Shown piece by piece: positions 55,406-64,000 of a stretch of DNA of 64,000 nt (positions within the stretch are counted from its first letter, which is position 1; every line of letters begins with the position of its first letter). The translations under genes and the position numbers were made by a program. The stretch covers positions 1 through 64,000 of the forward strand of contig RZYP01000005.1 of assembly GCA_009930275.1 (NCBI GenBank). Reading direction: 5' to 3'. Source of the DNA: Negativicutes bacterium (lineage in GTDB: Bacteria > Bacillota_C > Negativicutes > Acidaminococcales > Acidaminococcaceae). The notes below the pieces were generated by a model that saw only the letters and a list, made by a program, of their open reading frames with translations, made no database searches and was not told the origin of the DNA.

Positions 55406-56293
55406 CTATTCCTTTACTACTTCCGTGCCAACGCCGGAATCACTGAAAATCTCCATAAGGATGGTGTGTGGTTCACGGCCATCGATAATATGTGTTTTGT
55501 GGGCTCCTCCGGAAAGAGCAGTAATACAGGATTTCACTTTAGGAATCATGCCGCCGTCGATATTGCCGCGGATAATGAGTTCCTGAGCTTTTTCAAAAGT
55601 CAAAGTCGAAATAAAGCTGGCTTCATCCCTATAATCGGAATAAATCCCCTTAACGTCAGTCAGCACCAGCAGTTTTTCAGCCTTTAAAGCGCCTGCAATT
55701 TCACCGGCAACGCTATCTGCGTTGATGTTATAGGTTTCTCCGTTCACCCCTACGCCGGTAGGAGCAATTACCGGAATAAAATCACTGTCTAACAAGATAT
55801 TTATGAGTTCTGTATTGATTTTTTCGACGTTGCCGACATAGCCAATATCGACCAGATTTACTTCGCCGTTCTCATACACATCAGCGAGATGTTTTTTTGC
55901 TTGGATAAGATTCGCATCCTTACCATTAAGGCCAACCGCGCGCCCGCCTAAAAGATTGAGCCTTACGACTAAATCTGTGTTGATTTTACCGACGAGTACC
56001 ATCTCTGCCAGTTCTACGCTTTCCGCGTCAGTAACCCTGAGTCCGCTGACGAATTGGGTTTGTTTGCCCGCTTTTTGCAGCATAGCAGTAATTTCCGGGC
56101 CGCCGCCATGAACAACTACCGGACGCAAGCCGGCACAACGAAGGAACACGATATCCTGCAAGACCTTATTTTTAATTTCATCGTTCAGCATTGCGTTGCC
56201 GCCGTATTTTACGACAACTGTTTTTCCTTTGAAATCTCTTAAATATGGCAAAGCCTCAACTAATGTATTGATTTGTTCTTCTCTGATCAACAT
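55406..56293 (-). CDS. argB: Acetylglutamate kinase
   Basis: A 295-residue amino acid kinase. VVKYGGNAM is the phosphate-binding start, followed by VVVHGGGPEI, NINADSVAGEIAGALKAEKL and DGGMIPKVKSC. ATG at 56293 follows AAAGGGG and lies inside the 3' end of argJ, whose stop is 32 nt further upstream in the coding direction. Often the arginine-inhibited step, but the inhibitory N-terminal helix is not obvious here. Confidence 0.96.
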   Translation of the reverse strand: MLIREEQINTLVEALPYLRDFKGKTVVVKYGGNAMLNDEIKNKVLQDIVFLRCAGLRPVVVHGGGPEITAMLQKAGKQTQFVSGLRVTDAESVELAEMVLVGKINTDLVVRLNLLGGRAVGLNGKDANLIQAKKHLADVYENGEVNLVDIGYVGNVEKINTELINILLDSDFIPVIAPTGVGVNGETYNINADSVAGEIAGALKAEKLLVLTDVKGIYSDYRDEASFISTLTFEKAQELIIRGNIDGGMIPKVKSCITALSGGAHKTHIIDGREPHTILMEIFSDSGVGTEVVKE

Positions 56294-56324
56294 AGCGCAT
56301 ACCCCTTTATCAATTATTTTCTTT

Positions 56325-57533
56325 CTATGTATGGTATTCTCCATTAATTTTTACATATTCATAACTGAAGTCACAGGTCCAAACCGTTGCCTTCTCGTTG
56401 CCGGCCGCTAAATCTACTGTGATGCTTATATCGTGCTCGGCCATGATTGAAGTCAGTTCCTCAAGCGGAACACCGACGTTCAAACCGTTCTCCACCAAGC
56501 GGATGCCGCCGATACTAAGCGTCACACGGTCTGACTGCAAAGCCGCTCCGGAATAACCAGCGGCACAAACAATGCGTCCCCAATTAGGGTCCTCACCGAA
56601 GAACGCTGTCTTCACCAAGGGTGATTTAGCTATAGCCATCGCCGCTAATTTGGCATCAGCAAAAGACGCGGCCCCGATGACATTGACTTCCAGAAACTTG
56701 GTAGCTCCTTCGCCATCATGAGCAATCATCTTGGCCAAATCCTGCGCAGTACGTAAGAAAGCTTCAAAGAAAACCGGGAAATCCGGGTGTTCCTCTGCGA
56801 GGATTATCTCATTTTCTGCCAAGCCATTAGCCAAAACAATCATAGTGTCATTGGTGCTGGTATCGCCATCGACAACAACCATATTAAAAGACTTATCTGC
56901 CACCGCCTTGACTGTACGTTTCAAAACATCAGGCGCAATAGCTGCGTCAGTTGTTATAAAGGTGAGCAATGTCGCCATATTGGGGTGTATCATGCCTGCA
57001 CCTTTGGCAATGCCGGCAATTCTTGCCTTCTTGCCGCCTATTTCAAACTCATAAGCGACCTTCTTAACAAAGGTATCTGTTGTCTGGATGGCAAGAGCTG
57101 CGCTTTCGCCTTCGGTTTCATCCAATTTATCAATTGCGTCGGCAATGCCTGTTTTAACCTTGCTCATCGGCAGAAAATGGCCAATGACGCCAGTGGAACA
57201 AACATAGACACCTTCTTCGTCGATATTTAAAAGGTCTGCCGTAAAGGCCGCCATCTCTTTGGCATCGGCCAAGCCTTTTTCTCCCGTGCAAGCATTGGCA
57301 CAACCGGAATTAACAACTATGGCCTGCGCATAAGGCTTTTTGGCCGCTTCACGGCTGACAAGCACAGGTGCCGCGCACATTTTATTCTGAGTGAAAACTG
57401 CGCCCGCTGCTGCCGGGACAGTACTCATGATGACGGCAACGTCTTCCTTGCCGCTAACTTTAATACCTGCTTTAACGCCGGCCGCCACAAAACCCTGCGG
57501 AGCCGTAATCCATCCATCGATTTGCTTTATCAT
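56325..57533 (-). CDS. argJ: Bifunctional ornithine acetyltransferase / N-acetylglutamate synthase
   Basis: A 402-residue Ntn-type proenzyme that self-cleaves before the Thr in NMATLLTFITTDA. It moves acetyl from acetylornithine to glutamate, recycling the acetyl group, so no argE or separate argA is required. Other motifs: VNSGCANACTG and GDTSTNDT. It lies 13 nt after argC. Confidence 0.96.
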   Translation of the reverse strand: MIKQIDGWITAPQGFVAAGVKAGIKVSGKEDVAVIMSTVPAAAGAVFTQNKMCAAPVLVSREAAKKPYAQAIVVNSGCANACTGEKGLADAKEMAAFTADLLNIDEEGVYVCSTGVIGHFLPMSKVKTGIADAIDKLDETEGESAALAIQTTDTFVKKVAYEFEIGGKKARIAGIAKGAGMIHPNMATLLTFITTDAAIAPDVLKRTVKAVADKSFNMVVVDGDTSTNDTMIVLANGLAENEIILAEEHPDFPVFFEAFLRTAQDLAKMIAHDGEGATKFLEVNVIGAASFADAKLAAMAIAKSPLVKTAFFGEDPNWGRIVCAAGYSGAALQSDRVTLSIGGIRLVENGLNVGVPLEELTSIMAEHDISITVDLAAGNEKATVWTCDFSYEYVKINGEYHT

Positions 57534-57546
57534 TTAATGCGCCTCC

Positions 57547-58581
57547 TTAAGGATATATGGGTAATTGTCTCAAACCCGCTGTCTCTTCAAAGCCAAACAT
57601 TACGTTCATATTCTGTACAGCCTGTCCCGCAGCGCCCTTTACCAGATTATCGATAACCGACATGACTATGATGCGTCCTGTACGCCTGTCTATTTCCCAG
57701 CCAATATCGACGTAATTGGAGGCACGGACATTCTTAATTTCAGGACAAGAGCCTTTACCAAGCAAACGAATGAAGAATTCATTGCCATAAAGTTCATTAT
57801 AAGCTTCAGCGACTTGTGTCTCTGTTACGCCTTCTTTCAGGTCAGCGTAGCAAGTTGCCAGAATTCCTCTGTCAACCGGTAAAAGGTGAGGTGTAAACTG
57901 AATCATTACCGGTTCTCCGGCAAAATCAGAATACACCTGCTCTATCTCCGGTGTATGCCGATGATTTGCAACACCGTAAGCATGAAAATTCTCATTAACG
58001 GAACAATAAAGACTTCCAACCTTTAAACTGCGTCCCGCGCCGGTTGTGCCCGATTTTGCATCGACAATGACGCCCTTCGTTTCAATCAGCCCGGCTTTAA
58101 ATAGCGGTACCAACGCTAAAATACTGCAGGTAGTATAGCAACCTGGATTGGCAAGAATTTTGGCATCCTTTACCTTGTCCCGGTATAATTCCGTCAGCCC
58201 GTAGACAGCCTTTGTCTCAGGATCCACATGTTTTAACTTGTACCACTCTTCAAAAACCTTGTTATCCTGAAATCTATAATCTCCGCCTAAGTCAATGATT
58301 CTGGCACTGCTATTACGCAGTTGCAGGCCTATTTTCATTGCATGTCCATGGGGCAGAGCAATAAAAATAACATCACTTTCGGCAGCAATCTGTTCGATAT
58401 CTTTCATGCTGGCTAGTTCACGACTAACTCTTTTTGCTAAATGCGGATACATAGCGGCGATATTTTCACCCGTACTACTTTCAGAAGTAATAACTCCCAG
58501 TTCCACCTCGGGGTGGCAGTCAAGTAATCTCAAAAGTTCAACGCCGGCGTAACCCGTTGCTCCGATAACACTAGCCTTCAT
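57547..58581 (-). CDS. argC: N-acetyl-gamma-glutamyl-phosphate reductase
   Basis: A 344-residue reductase. N-terminal NADP fold ASVIGATGYAGVELLRLL; catalytic Cys in LANPGCYTTCSILAL; GTTGAGRSLKVGSLYCSVNENFHAYG region completes the site. ATG 58581 is 6 nt after AGAGGAGG. First gene of argCJBDFGH; its promoter carries an ARG box. Confidence 0.97.
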   Translation of the reverse strand: MKASVIGATGYAGVELLRLLDCHPEVELGVITSESSTGENIAAMYPHLAKRVSRELASMKDIEQIAAESDVIFIALPHGHAMKIGLQLRNSSARIIDLGGDYRFQDNKVFEEWYKLKHVDPETKAVYGLTELYRDKVKDAKILANPGCYTTCSILALVPLFKAGLIETKGVIVDAKSGTTGAGRSLKVGSLYCSVNENFHAYGVANHRHTPEIEQVYSDFAGEPVMIQFTPHLLPVDRGILATCYADLKEGVTETQVAEAYNELYGNEFFIRLLGKGSCPEIKNVRASNYVDIGWEIDRRTGRIIVMSVIDNLVKGAAGQAVQNMNVMFGFEETAGLRQLPIYP

Positions 58582-58608
58582 ATCCATCCTCCTCTTTGCA
58601 TGTTTATT

Positions 58609-58638
58609 ATTATACAACTAACATGAATTTTATTGCAA
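58609..58638 (-). promoter_or_regulatory. Promoter of the arginine operon
   Basis: TTGCAA (58633-58638), 18-nt spacer, TATAAT (58609-58614) on the minus strand, 28 nt before argC. Confidence 0.7.
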
Positions 58639-58639
58639 G
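58622..58639. promoter_or_regulatory. ARG box (ArgR/AhrC operator)
   Basis: CATGAATTTTATTGCAAG closely matches the Firmicute ARG box CATGAATAAAAATKCAAK and overlaps the -35 element, so arginine-loaded ArgR should repress the operon. Confidence 0.65.
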
Positions 58640-58990
58640 CATTTTATAAAAAAAATATACGATAAACTACCGCCTTTGCTTGTTCGCAGCAGTAGGTCGC
58701 CGTTGCATATTTATGTCTGCTTTTTTTATTTTTATACATGCTTTATGCAAATTTAAAGCCTTTACGGTTTTTATGCCACAATATGTCTTGCGATTATGCA
58801 CAACAAGAAACACTTCCCTATTATACATGTACAATTTTACTACGATTAATTCCAATAATCAAAACTTTTTTCCCTCTTAACATATCATTTTCCACTACGC
58901 TCCAAACAATTTCTATTTTTCTTATAGCCATTAATATTTATTTCGAGTAGAATAAATTAAGAAGAGTATATTATTTTCCGGAGGTTTCTG
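58640..58990. other. AT-rich gap between the divergent argC and glycosyltransferase genes
   Basis: About 350 nt, AT-rich. Small open frames exist but lack ribosome sites or recognisable products. No RNA or repeat seen. Confidence 0.5.
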
Positions 58991-58993
58991 CCA

Positions 58994-59806
58994 ATGAAGA
59001 AAATTGGTTTTATATTAGTTTTTCTTTTAATCTTTCTATTTTTCCCTTTCCCCAAAAACATCGGTCCCCAAAATAAACCTGATTTTAAGAGAGTAACCAC
59101 TTCTGTCGAGACAACGATAAAGGAAAAGGATTTTTCTCCAACTTCCTTACTGCCGTCTCCGGCGTCCTGGCCAAAGCCCTTGTCGATGATTTGGCAGGCG
59201 GCCCATATCGACCAAACAGCACGCGGGAAAATAAGCGTCGGCAGTTGGTCTACGGTTGATAAACTGCCCCCATCATTACCACAGGCAATCGTGGCTATCG
59301 AAGACCATCGTTTTTACGAGCACAACGGCGTAGATATCGACGGCATCTTCCGGGCGCTGCTTGCCAATATTCAAGCTGATGAAATTGTACAGGGCGGCAG
59401 CACCATCACTCAACAGCTGGTAAAAAATTTATTGCTTTCGCCTACGCAAACCGTGGAACGCAAAGCCCTTGAAATATTTTTCTCTTTAATCGTAGAAAGC
59501 CGCTATTCCAAAGATGCTATTCTCGAGATGTATCTAAACACAACTTATTTTGGCGCGGGTGCTTACGGAATTAGCCAGGCGGCCGATGTCTATTTCGCCA
59601 AAGCCCCTTCTGAATTGACTCTGGCCGAATGTGCCACCCTGGCAGGTCTGCCCAATGCCCCGTCCGCCCTTAACCCCTACGAAAATCCCGACGCCTGCAA
59701 AGAACGGCGCGATCTTGTTTTAAAAACTATGGCCAAACGAGGTATGATTACTGCCTCACTTGCCGCAAAAGCTTCCAGTGAGCCCATTATACTGCGCGAA
59801 AAATAA
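58994..59806 (+). CDS. Monofunctional peptidoglycan glycosyltransferase (GT51)
   Basis: A 270-residue GT51 enzyme polymerising lipid II outside the membrane, without a transpeptidase domain. N-terminal anchor (residues 5-22), catalytic Glu in AIEDHRFYEHNGVDIDG, then QGGSTITQQLVKNL, RKALEIFFSLIVE, LEMYLNTTYFGAGAYG and CATLAGLPNAPSALNPY. The sequence looks more like the GT domain of PBP1A than proteobacterial MtgA. Ribosome site CCGGAGG. Single gene ending in a terminator. Confidence 0.93.
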   Translation: MKKIGFILVFLLIFLFFPFPKNIGPQNKPDFKRVTTSVETTIKEKDFSPTSLLPSPASWPKPLSMIWQAAHIDQTARGKISVGSWSTVDKLPPSLPQAIVAIEDHRFYEHNGVDIDGIFRALLANIQADEIVQGGSTITQQLVKNLLLSPTQTVERKALEIFFSLIVESRYSKDAILEMYLNTTYFGAGAYGISQAADVYFAKAPSELTLAECATLAGLPNAPSALNPYENPDACKERRDLVLKTMAKRGMITASLAAKASSEPIILREK

Positions 59807-59819
59807 ACCGTCCATAAAT

Positions 59820-59853
59820 AAAGGCCTTACAGCATCTTTGCTGTAAGGCCTTT
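59820..59853. terminator. Bidirectional terminator between the GT51 gene and pgi
   Basis: Stem AAAGGCCTTACAGC/GCTGTAAGGCCTTT with a short loop; convergent genes on both sides. Confidence 0.9.
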
Positions 59854-59857
59854 CAAT

Positions 59858-61309
59858 TTATCTGCCTAGTTTTTCTTTCATTATTTTCTTGTAGGCTTCA
59901 ACACCGGGCTGGTCATATGCATCAACATCCGCAAGCTCGCCTTCATAGGCAACACTCAGCATCAGGAAATACAACAATTGTCCGACATAATAGGTTGTTA
60001 ACTTAGGCAGCTGATAGTTGGCATTAAACCTCAAATCCTCATTCAAAGCCTGGGCATTAGCGGCTAAAGCAGTCTGCAGCGCCTCATCAACACACAGGTC
60101 GTCGAATTTCGTGAAAAACTCCACGTCACTGAAAGGATTACCCAGCCTGACATCACAGTTTTTTTCCAGGATTTCAACAAACTGAACTACCTTGTTTCTG
60201 CGGCCGTCCTGATGCTGCTGGGTCTGGGCATGCATATCAGTAGTACCGACAGCCGCAATTGGCGTACGACCGTAATTAACCTGCTTTCCTTGCCTATCAC
60301 AGCGTTTCCCGAGCGATTCAGCCAGAAGCTGCACATACCATTCGCCAAGTGACTTCAGCCTCATGGAATACGGCATTAGTATTTCGATATCACAGCCATA
60401 ACTTTCGGCTGCCAGATATTTTAAGACCGCATTGAGTAAAGCTGGATTTTTTAAAGGGTCTTCATCGCGGCAGGCCATTTCCATATCATGTGCGCCTGCC
60501 AAAAGCTCCTCAATATCAATGCCCACGACGGCAGCTGTAATAAGACCGGGGTTGCTCAAAACACAAAAGCGGCCACCAACGCCTTCTTTAATGTCAAAAG
60601 TCTGCCAGTTATTTTTCGCTGCCAGCTGACATAACGGGCCGTCACCAGCATCAAGATCAGTCACAACAGTTACATCAACTTCAAAAAGGTCTATTTCCTG
60701 TTTCAGATTTTCATAGAAATAAACAAAGGCAGCGATAGTTTCCAGGGTAGTCCCGGATTTGGTTATCGGTATCAGCATAACTTTCGTCTTACCTTGGCCC
60801 GCAAATCTTTTGTACTGCGCCTGGCGGATAATTTCTGCCAACATGGAAGCATATTGATCGGAGTCAAGATTGTTGCCGCTAAAAAAAACTTTCGGATAGC
60901 CATGTCGTTCCAAGGGTTTTTGCTGATTCCAGAAAGATCCGGCGTGAATATCAAAAAGTACCCGGTTGCCTAAATAAGACCCGCCGATACCAAAAAATAT
61001 TACCGCTTCCTTTGTGTCCCAAATCTGCTTGCTATAAGCCTTGAGCGCCGCAATTGCTTCAGGTGTGTTAGGATTACAGTCTGCCACAACCGGCAGGCGT
61101 GTAAAATAGACGGGCTCAGGTTCGCCATTCTTAGACAAATGGCCATTTGAAACGCCGTTGCCGCGTATCTGGGCGAGACCTCTTACCGCACGCTCAATTT
61201 TATCCTGAATAGAAGCTATGTCATCTTCTTTGATCAGTCCTTCACCAATCATATTAGTGTAGTCAAAACAAAAACCAGAAGTTAGTTTAATTTTTCCGTT
61301 CAAATACAT
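59858..61309 (-). CDS. pgi: Glucose-6-phosphate isomerase
   Basis: A 483-residue isomerase linking glucose-6-P and fructose-6-P. GIGGSYLGNRVL and ITKSGTTLET bind phosphate; the catalytic-site region is GTTDMHAQTQQHQDG. ATG 61309 follows GGCGGTGG. It lies 16 nt after galU, so hexose phosphates and UDP-glucose synthesis are co-expressed. Confidence 0.94.
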   Translation of the reverse strand: MYLNGKIKLTSGFCFDYTNMIGEGLIKEDDIASIQDKIERAVRGLAQIRGNGVSNGHLSKNGEPEPVYFTRLPVVADCNPNTPEAIAALKAYSKQIWDTKEAVIFFGIGGSYLGNRVLFDIHAGSFWNQQKPLERHGYPKVFFSGNNLDSDQYASMLAEIIRQAQYKRFAGQGKTKVMLIPITKSGTTLETIAAFVYFYENLKQEIDLFEVDVTVVTDLDAGDGPLCQLAAKNNWQTFDIKEGVGGRFCVLSNPGLITAAVVGIDIEELLAGAHDMEMACRDEDPLKNPALLNAVLKYLAAESYGCDIEILMPYSMRLKSLGEWYVQLLAESLGKRCDRQGKQVNYGRTPIAAVGTTDMHAQTQQHQDGRRNKVVQFVEILEKNCDVRLGNPFSDVEFFTKFDDLCVDEALQTALAANAQALNEDLRFNANYQLPKLTTYYVGQLLYFLMLSVAYEGELADVDAYDQPGVEAYKKIMKEKLGR

Positions 61310-61325
61310 TTTTCCACCGCCAAAA

Positions 61326-62204
61326 TCAGCTTTCTTTTGCGACAATATCTTTTAAGTACTCCAAAAACTTGTCCCGCAATTCAGGTTTCTTTAACGCCTG
61401 TTCCACAGTTGCTTCCAAAAATCCCTGCTTGTCACCGACATCATAGCGGCGGCCTAAAAAATTATAGGCCAAAATTCTTTGCTTCTTCACCAGGTCCTTG
61501 AGTGCATCTGTCAGTTGTATTTCGCCGCCACGGCCAGGCTTTGTATTTTCCAAAATATCAAATATTTCAGGCATAATTATATAACGTCCCAAAACTGCTA
61601 ACTGCGAAGGCGCCTCGTCGATAGACGGCTTTTCTACCATATCGCGGACGGACCAGGTCCTCTCGCCAAGGTTTTCTTTGGGCTCAATTATGCCATAGCT
61701 TGATACCTTTTCTTTCGGCACTTCCTGTACGCCTAGGACGTTGGAGCCGGTTTCATTATATACATCAATCAACTGTTTGAGGCAAGGCTTAGGACAGTCA
61801 ACAATATCGTCACCCAACAAGACCGCAAACGGCTCACTGCCGACAAAATGCTTGGCACACAAAATAGCATGGCCAAGACCCAAGGGCTCTTTCTGCCTGA
61901 TATAGTGGATGGAAATATCGGATATTTCCCGCACCATTTTCAGCAAGTCGTCCTTGTGGTTCTGTTCCAGGCTTAATTCCAATTCTAAAGACCTGTCAAA
62001 ATGGTCTTCGATCGAGCGCTTGCTGCGTCCTGTTACTATGAGGAACTCCTCTATCCCAGAAGCAATTGCTTCTTCAATAATGTACTGTATGGTTGGCTTG
62101 TCAACTATCGGCAGCATTTCTTTCGGCTGTGCTTTTGTGGCCGGCAAAAATCGCGTTCCCAGGCCGGCAGCCGGAATTACAGCTTTTCTAACTCTTGTGT
62201 ACAT
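61326..62204 (-). CDS. galU: UTP-glucose-1-phosphate uridylyltransferase
   Basis: A 292-residue nucleotidyltransferase making UDP-glucose for envelope glycans. Motifs: AVIPAAGLGTRFLPATKAQPKEMLP across the N-terminus, IEEAIASGIEEFLIVTGRSKRSIEDHFD, and GDDIVD. ATG 62204 follows GAGGG by ~10 nt; a GTG three codons earlier is too close to it. Confidence 0.96.
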   Translation of the reverse strand: MYTRVRKAVIPAAGLGTRFLPATKAQPKEMLPIVDKPTIQYIIEEAIASGIEEFLIVTGRSKRSIEDHFDRSLELELSLEQNHKDDLLKMVREISDISIHYIRQKEPLGLGHAILCAKHFVGSEPFAVLLGDDIVDCPKPCLKQLIDVYNETGSNVLGVQEVPKEKVSSYGIIEPKENLGERTWSVRDMVEKPSIDEAPSQLAVLGRYIIMPEIFDILENTKPGRGGEIQLTDALKDLVKKQRILAYNFLGRRYDVGDKQGFLEATVEQALKKPELRDKFLEYLKDIVAKES

Positions 62205-62443
62205 GGTATCCACGCCCTCTGTCTACAAAATTTACAATTACTACTATACCACAGATGGCAAAAAATAAAAACCAACAATGTTCGGTAACGTCTAGCGGTC
62301 GTTGCGCAAAAGGCAGTTTTTTCTATAATCCAAGCAGGAATATCTGTCTTTTTGCCGAATTTTCTAGTTCATGTCTCGTTAAACAAAAACAAAATAAACG
62401 AGAATGCAGCAAAGCTGCTTAAACCAATTTGGAGGGGATTTAT
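62205..62443. other. Divergent gap between galU and ppnP
   Basis: About 240 nt. A TATAGT hexamer on the minus strand near 62241 could be the galU -10, but no good -35 lies at the right distance. Nothing else recognised. Confidence 0.4.
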
Positions 62444-62725
62444 ATGTTTAAAACAAACGAATATTTTGGCGGTCAGGTTTTCTCGGTAGCCTTTGAAAAC
62501 CATGATGGTCCGGCCACCGTTGGCGTTATGGAAGCAGGAGAATACGAATTTGGTACCAGCAGCACTGAATACATGACCGTAGTCAGCGGCAGCATTTCGG
62601 CCCAACTGCCTGGAGAAGCTGAATTCAAAGAATATCTGCCCAATCAAACCTTCATTGTACCGCCTAATCAAAAATTCAAAGTCAAAATCACAGAACAAAC
62701 TGCCTATCTTTGCTTGTACAAATGA
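62444..62725 (+). CDS. ppnP: Pyrimidine/purine nucleoside phosphorylase PpnP (DUF1255)
   Basis: A 93-residue single-domain cupin. Family motifs are MFKTNEYFGGQVFSVAFEN, GPATVGVMEAGEYEFGTSS and NQTFIVPPNQKFKVK. The E. coli homologue phosphorolyses diverse nucleosides. ATG 62444 follows GGAGGGG by 6 nt. Single gene ending at a strong terminator. Confidence 0.92.
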   Translation: MFKTNEYFGGQVFSVAFENHDGPATVGVMEAGEYEFGTSSTEYMTVVSGSISAQLPGEAEFKEYLPNQTFIVPPNQKFKVKITEQTAYLCLYK

Positions 62726-62743
62726 AATCATGAAGTAAAACAA

Positions 62744-62776
62744 AAGACCCCGAAAACCAAAGTTTTCGGGGTCTTA
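62744..62776. terminator. Bidirectional terminator between ppnP and rpsI
   Basis: Stem AAGACCCCGAAAAC/GTTTTCGGGGTCTT with a 4-nt loop; serves both convergent units. Confidence 0.92.
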
Positions 62777-62788
62777 ATTCTTGAAATA

Positions 62789-63181
62789 TTAACGTTTTGA
62801 GAACTGGGAAGCTTTACGAGCTTTCTTGAGACCGTATTTACGGCGTTCTTTTTCGCGTGGGTCACGGGTTAAGAGACCAGCTTTCTTCAAAGCCGGACGG
62901 TATTCCTCGTCAACTTTCAATAAAGCACGTGCAATACCATGACGGATTGCGCCTGCCTGACCAGAAATGCCACCTCCATTAACGTTAGCGAGCACGTCAT
63001 ACTTACCGATTGTTTCGGTAGTTTCCAACGGTTGTTTAATAATGAGTTCCAACGTCTTCAAACCAAAATATTTAGTGAGCTCACGATCGTTGATGATGAT
63101 GTTGCCTTCACCCGGAACCAGGCGAACACGTGCAACAGAACTCTTGCGACGACCAGTTGCATCATAAGTAACTTTTGCCAT
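62789..63181 (-). CDS. rpsI: Ribosomal protein S9
   Basis: A 130-residue small-subunit protein. [19 protein letters not shown] at the start and the basic C-terminus ending [12 protein letters not shown], whose tail reaches the P-site tRNA. Cotranscribed with rplM. Confidence 0.98.
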   Translation of the reverse strand: MAKVTYDATGRRKSSVARVRLVPGEGNIIINDRELTKYFGLKTLELIIKQPLETTETIGKYDVLANVNGGGISGQAGAIRHGIARALLKVDEEYRPALKKAGLLTRDPREKERRKYGLKKARKASQFSKR

Positions 63182-63205
63182 TTATTTGCTCCTCCTTTCC
63201 GGATC

Positions 63206-63643
63206 TTATCTTACGTCGATTTCCAGTACTTCAGGTTGCTGAGCTGCATGCGGATGCTCTGAACCGGCATAAACGTGCAACTTAGTGTAAATTTGATTGC
63301 CAAGACGATTTTTAGGAATCATGCCGCGAACAGCAAGTTCAACCATCCTTACAGGGTTCTTTTGCAGCATATCACCAGCAGTTGTGAAGGTGGTACCGCC
63401 AAGATATCCGGAATGACGGAAGTAAGTCTTCTGAACCAATTTTTTACCAGTCAAAACGACCTTATCTGCGTTAATAACAATTACATGATCTCCTGTGTCC
63501 ATGTGTGGAGTGAAAGTTGGTTTGTGTTTTCCGCGAAGGATTTTAGCAACTTCAGCAGCCATACGACCAAGAGTTTTATCAGCTGCGTCTACCACGAACC
63601 ATTTGCGTTCAATGGTGGACGGTGTAGCCATATATGATTTCAT
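63206..63643 (-). CDS. rplM: Ribosomal protein L13
   Basis: A 145-residue large-subunit protein. [41 protein letters not shown] and GMIPKNRLG are typical. ATG at 63643 follows AGGGAGGG. Ribosomal protein L13 often binds its own leader. Confidence 0.98.
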   Translation of the reverse strand: MKSYMATPSTIERKWFVVDAADKTLGRMAAEVAKILRGKHKPTFTPHMDTGDHVIVINADKVVLTGKKLVQKTYFRHSGYLGGTTFTTAGDMLQKNPVRMVELAVRGMIPKNRLGNQIYTKLHVYAGSEHPHAAQQPEVLEIDVR

Positions 63644-63692
63644 CCTTGTCCCTCCCTATGAATGTTTCACTTTCATTATATTTCTTCCATGT

Positions 63693-63713
63693 AATCCCGG
63701 GGCTAGTGGGATT
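63693..63713 (-). promoter_or_regulatory. Hairpin in the rplM leader
   Basis: AATCCC (63708-63713, minus) pairs with GGGATT (63693-63698) around a 9-nt loop in the ~85-nt leader between promoter and rplM. It may be the site of L13 autoregulation; I cannot confirm the known L13-leader consensus. Confidence 0.4.
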
Positions 63714-63735
63714 GATATCGAAGTCATATGCATAT

Positions 63736-63764
63736 ATTGTAAACATCTTTGCAACTTTTGTCAA
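63736..63764 (-). promoter_or_regulatory. Promoter of rplM-rpsI
   Basis: TTGACA (63759-63764), 17-nt spacer, TACAAT (63736-63741) on the minus strand. Confidence 0.85.
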
Positions 63765-63832
63765 GAAAAAATCAATAAAATACTTCTTATATTATTAATT
63801 ACAAGCGACTTTGTCTCATATCTATTTGTCAA

Positions 63833-63927
63833 GGGTTAAAGAGTTCCTCTGGCTGCTTCCACACGCGACAATTCGCCTGCAAGCAGTCGGTCGCTGACGT
63901 GCAGTAAGCCCGTCACTTCTTTAGCCC
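63833..63927 (+). ncRNA. Two-copy structured RNA element, copy B
   Basis: The second copy of the element at 42237-42327. The closing helix is longer here: GGGTTAAAG/CTTTAGCCC (63833-63841 with 63919-63927), 9 bp with one G-U. The second helix is GGCT/AGCC (63851-63854 with 63907-63910). Inner GCGAC/GTCGC and CGCCTG-CAAG-CAGTCG are unchanged. No gene is visible around it up to the window end. Confidence 0.6.
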
Positions 63928-64000
63928 TTGCCTTTCTTAGAACATACTAAGCTTGTGCTTCTCAATAAAATACTTCGTCTAAGCAAAGACCCTGCGGAGG

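Noticed and set aside
58667..58950. Short open frames on both strands in the argC/GT51 gap
   Set aside because: AT-rich, mutually overlapping, no ribosome sites.

Overview
This window looks like chromosomal DNA from a low-to-moderate GC Firmicute (Bacillota), most likely a diderm member of the Negativicutes such as an Acidaminococcaceae/Phascolarctobacterium-type gut bacterium. The evidence is an rapZ-yvcK-whiA cluster, a SCIFF peptide with its radical-SAM maturase, a glmS ribozyme, a ZTP riboswitch, a long-form HPF, and the run hpf-secA-prfB-DUF5693-csaB-ftsEX-M23-ctpA-uvrBAC. CsaB combined with a large membrane protein fits a cell wall carrying pyruvylated polymer. The genus assignment is inference, not proof. 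No phage, IS element, CRISPR array or tRNA was seen; nearly everything is core metabolism and cell biology.

Layout. At 1-130 a strong minus-strand promoter and leader points out of the left edge and resembles an rRNA operon start. 279-1968: SCIFF (scfA) and scfB with an attenuator between them. 1987-6134: rapZ, yvcK, whiA and a polysaccharide deacetylase in one operon. 6219-11377: a biotin operon bioB-bioW-bioF-bioD-bioA with a BirA-type operator. 11471-12863: a Cof-type HAD phosphatase, a small membrane protein and rubredoxin. 12935-31331: a long minus-strand run from hpf and secA through prfB (with programmed frameshift), csaB, ftsEX, an M23 hydrolase and ctpA to the uvrBAC excision repair genes. 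31505-34633: a polar amino acid ABC transporter with two paralogous binding proteins, preceded by a highly structured RNA (34.7-35.0 kb) that I cannot assign to a family.

35.2-43.4 kb has mixed strands: a stand-alone HD-GYP protein, comFC, recD2, an operon of a SpeD-like protein lacking the pyruvoyl serine plus a HAD phosphatase and an exported pentapeptide-repeat protein, a ZTP-controlled purH-type AICAR transformylase, and a PflX-like radical SAM protein. 43.4-50.4 kb: glmS under its ribozyme, then the c-di-AMP/cell-wall cluster cdaA-cdaR-FAD protein-glmM. 50.5-58.6 kb: a complete arginine operon argC-J-B-D-F-G-H with an ARG box over its promoter. 59-64 kb: a monofunctional glycosyltransferase, pgi, galU, ppnP, and rplM-rpsI.

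The observations most worth follow-up are non-coding. First, the structured RNA at 34692-34982 has its own consensus promoter, a closing helix at its exact 5' end, a three-way junction and a strong terminator. Second, a roughly 91-95 nt element occurs twice (42237-42327 and 63833-63927), and its two outer helices carry compensatory substitutions between the copies. A third candidate is the SpeD-like protein with a Gly where the self-cleaving Ser should be.
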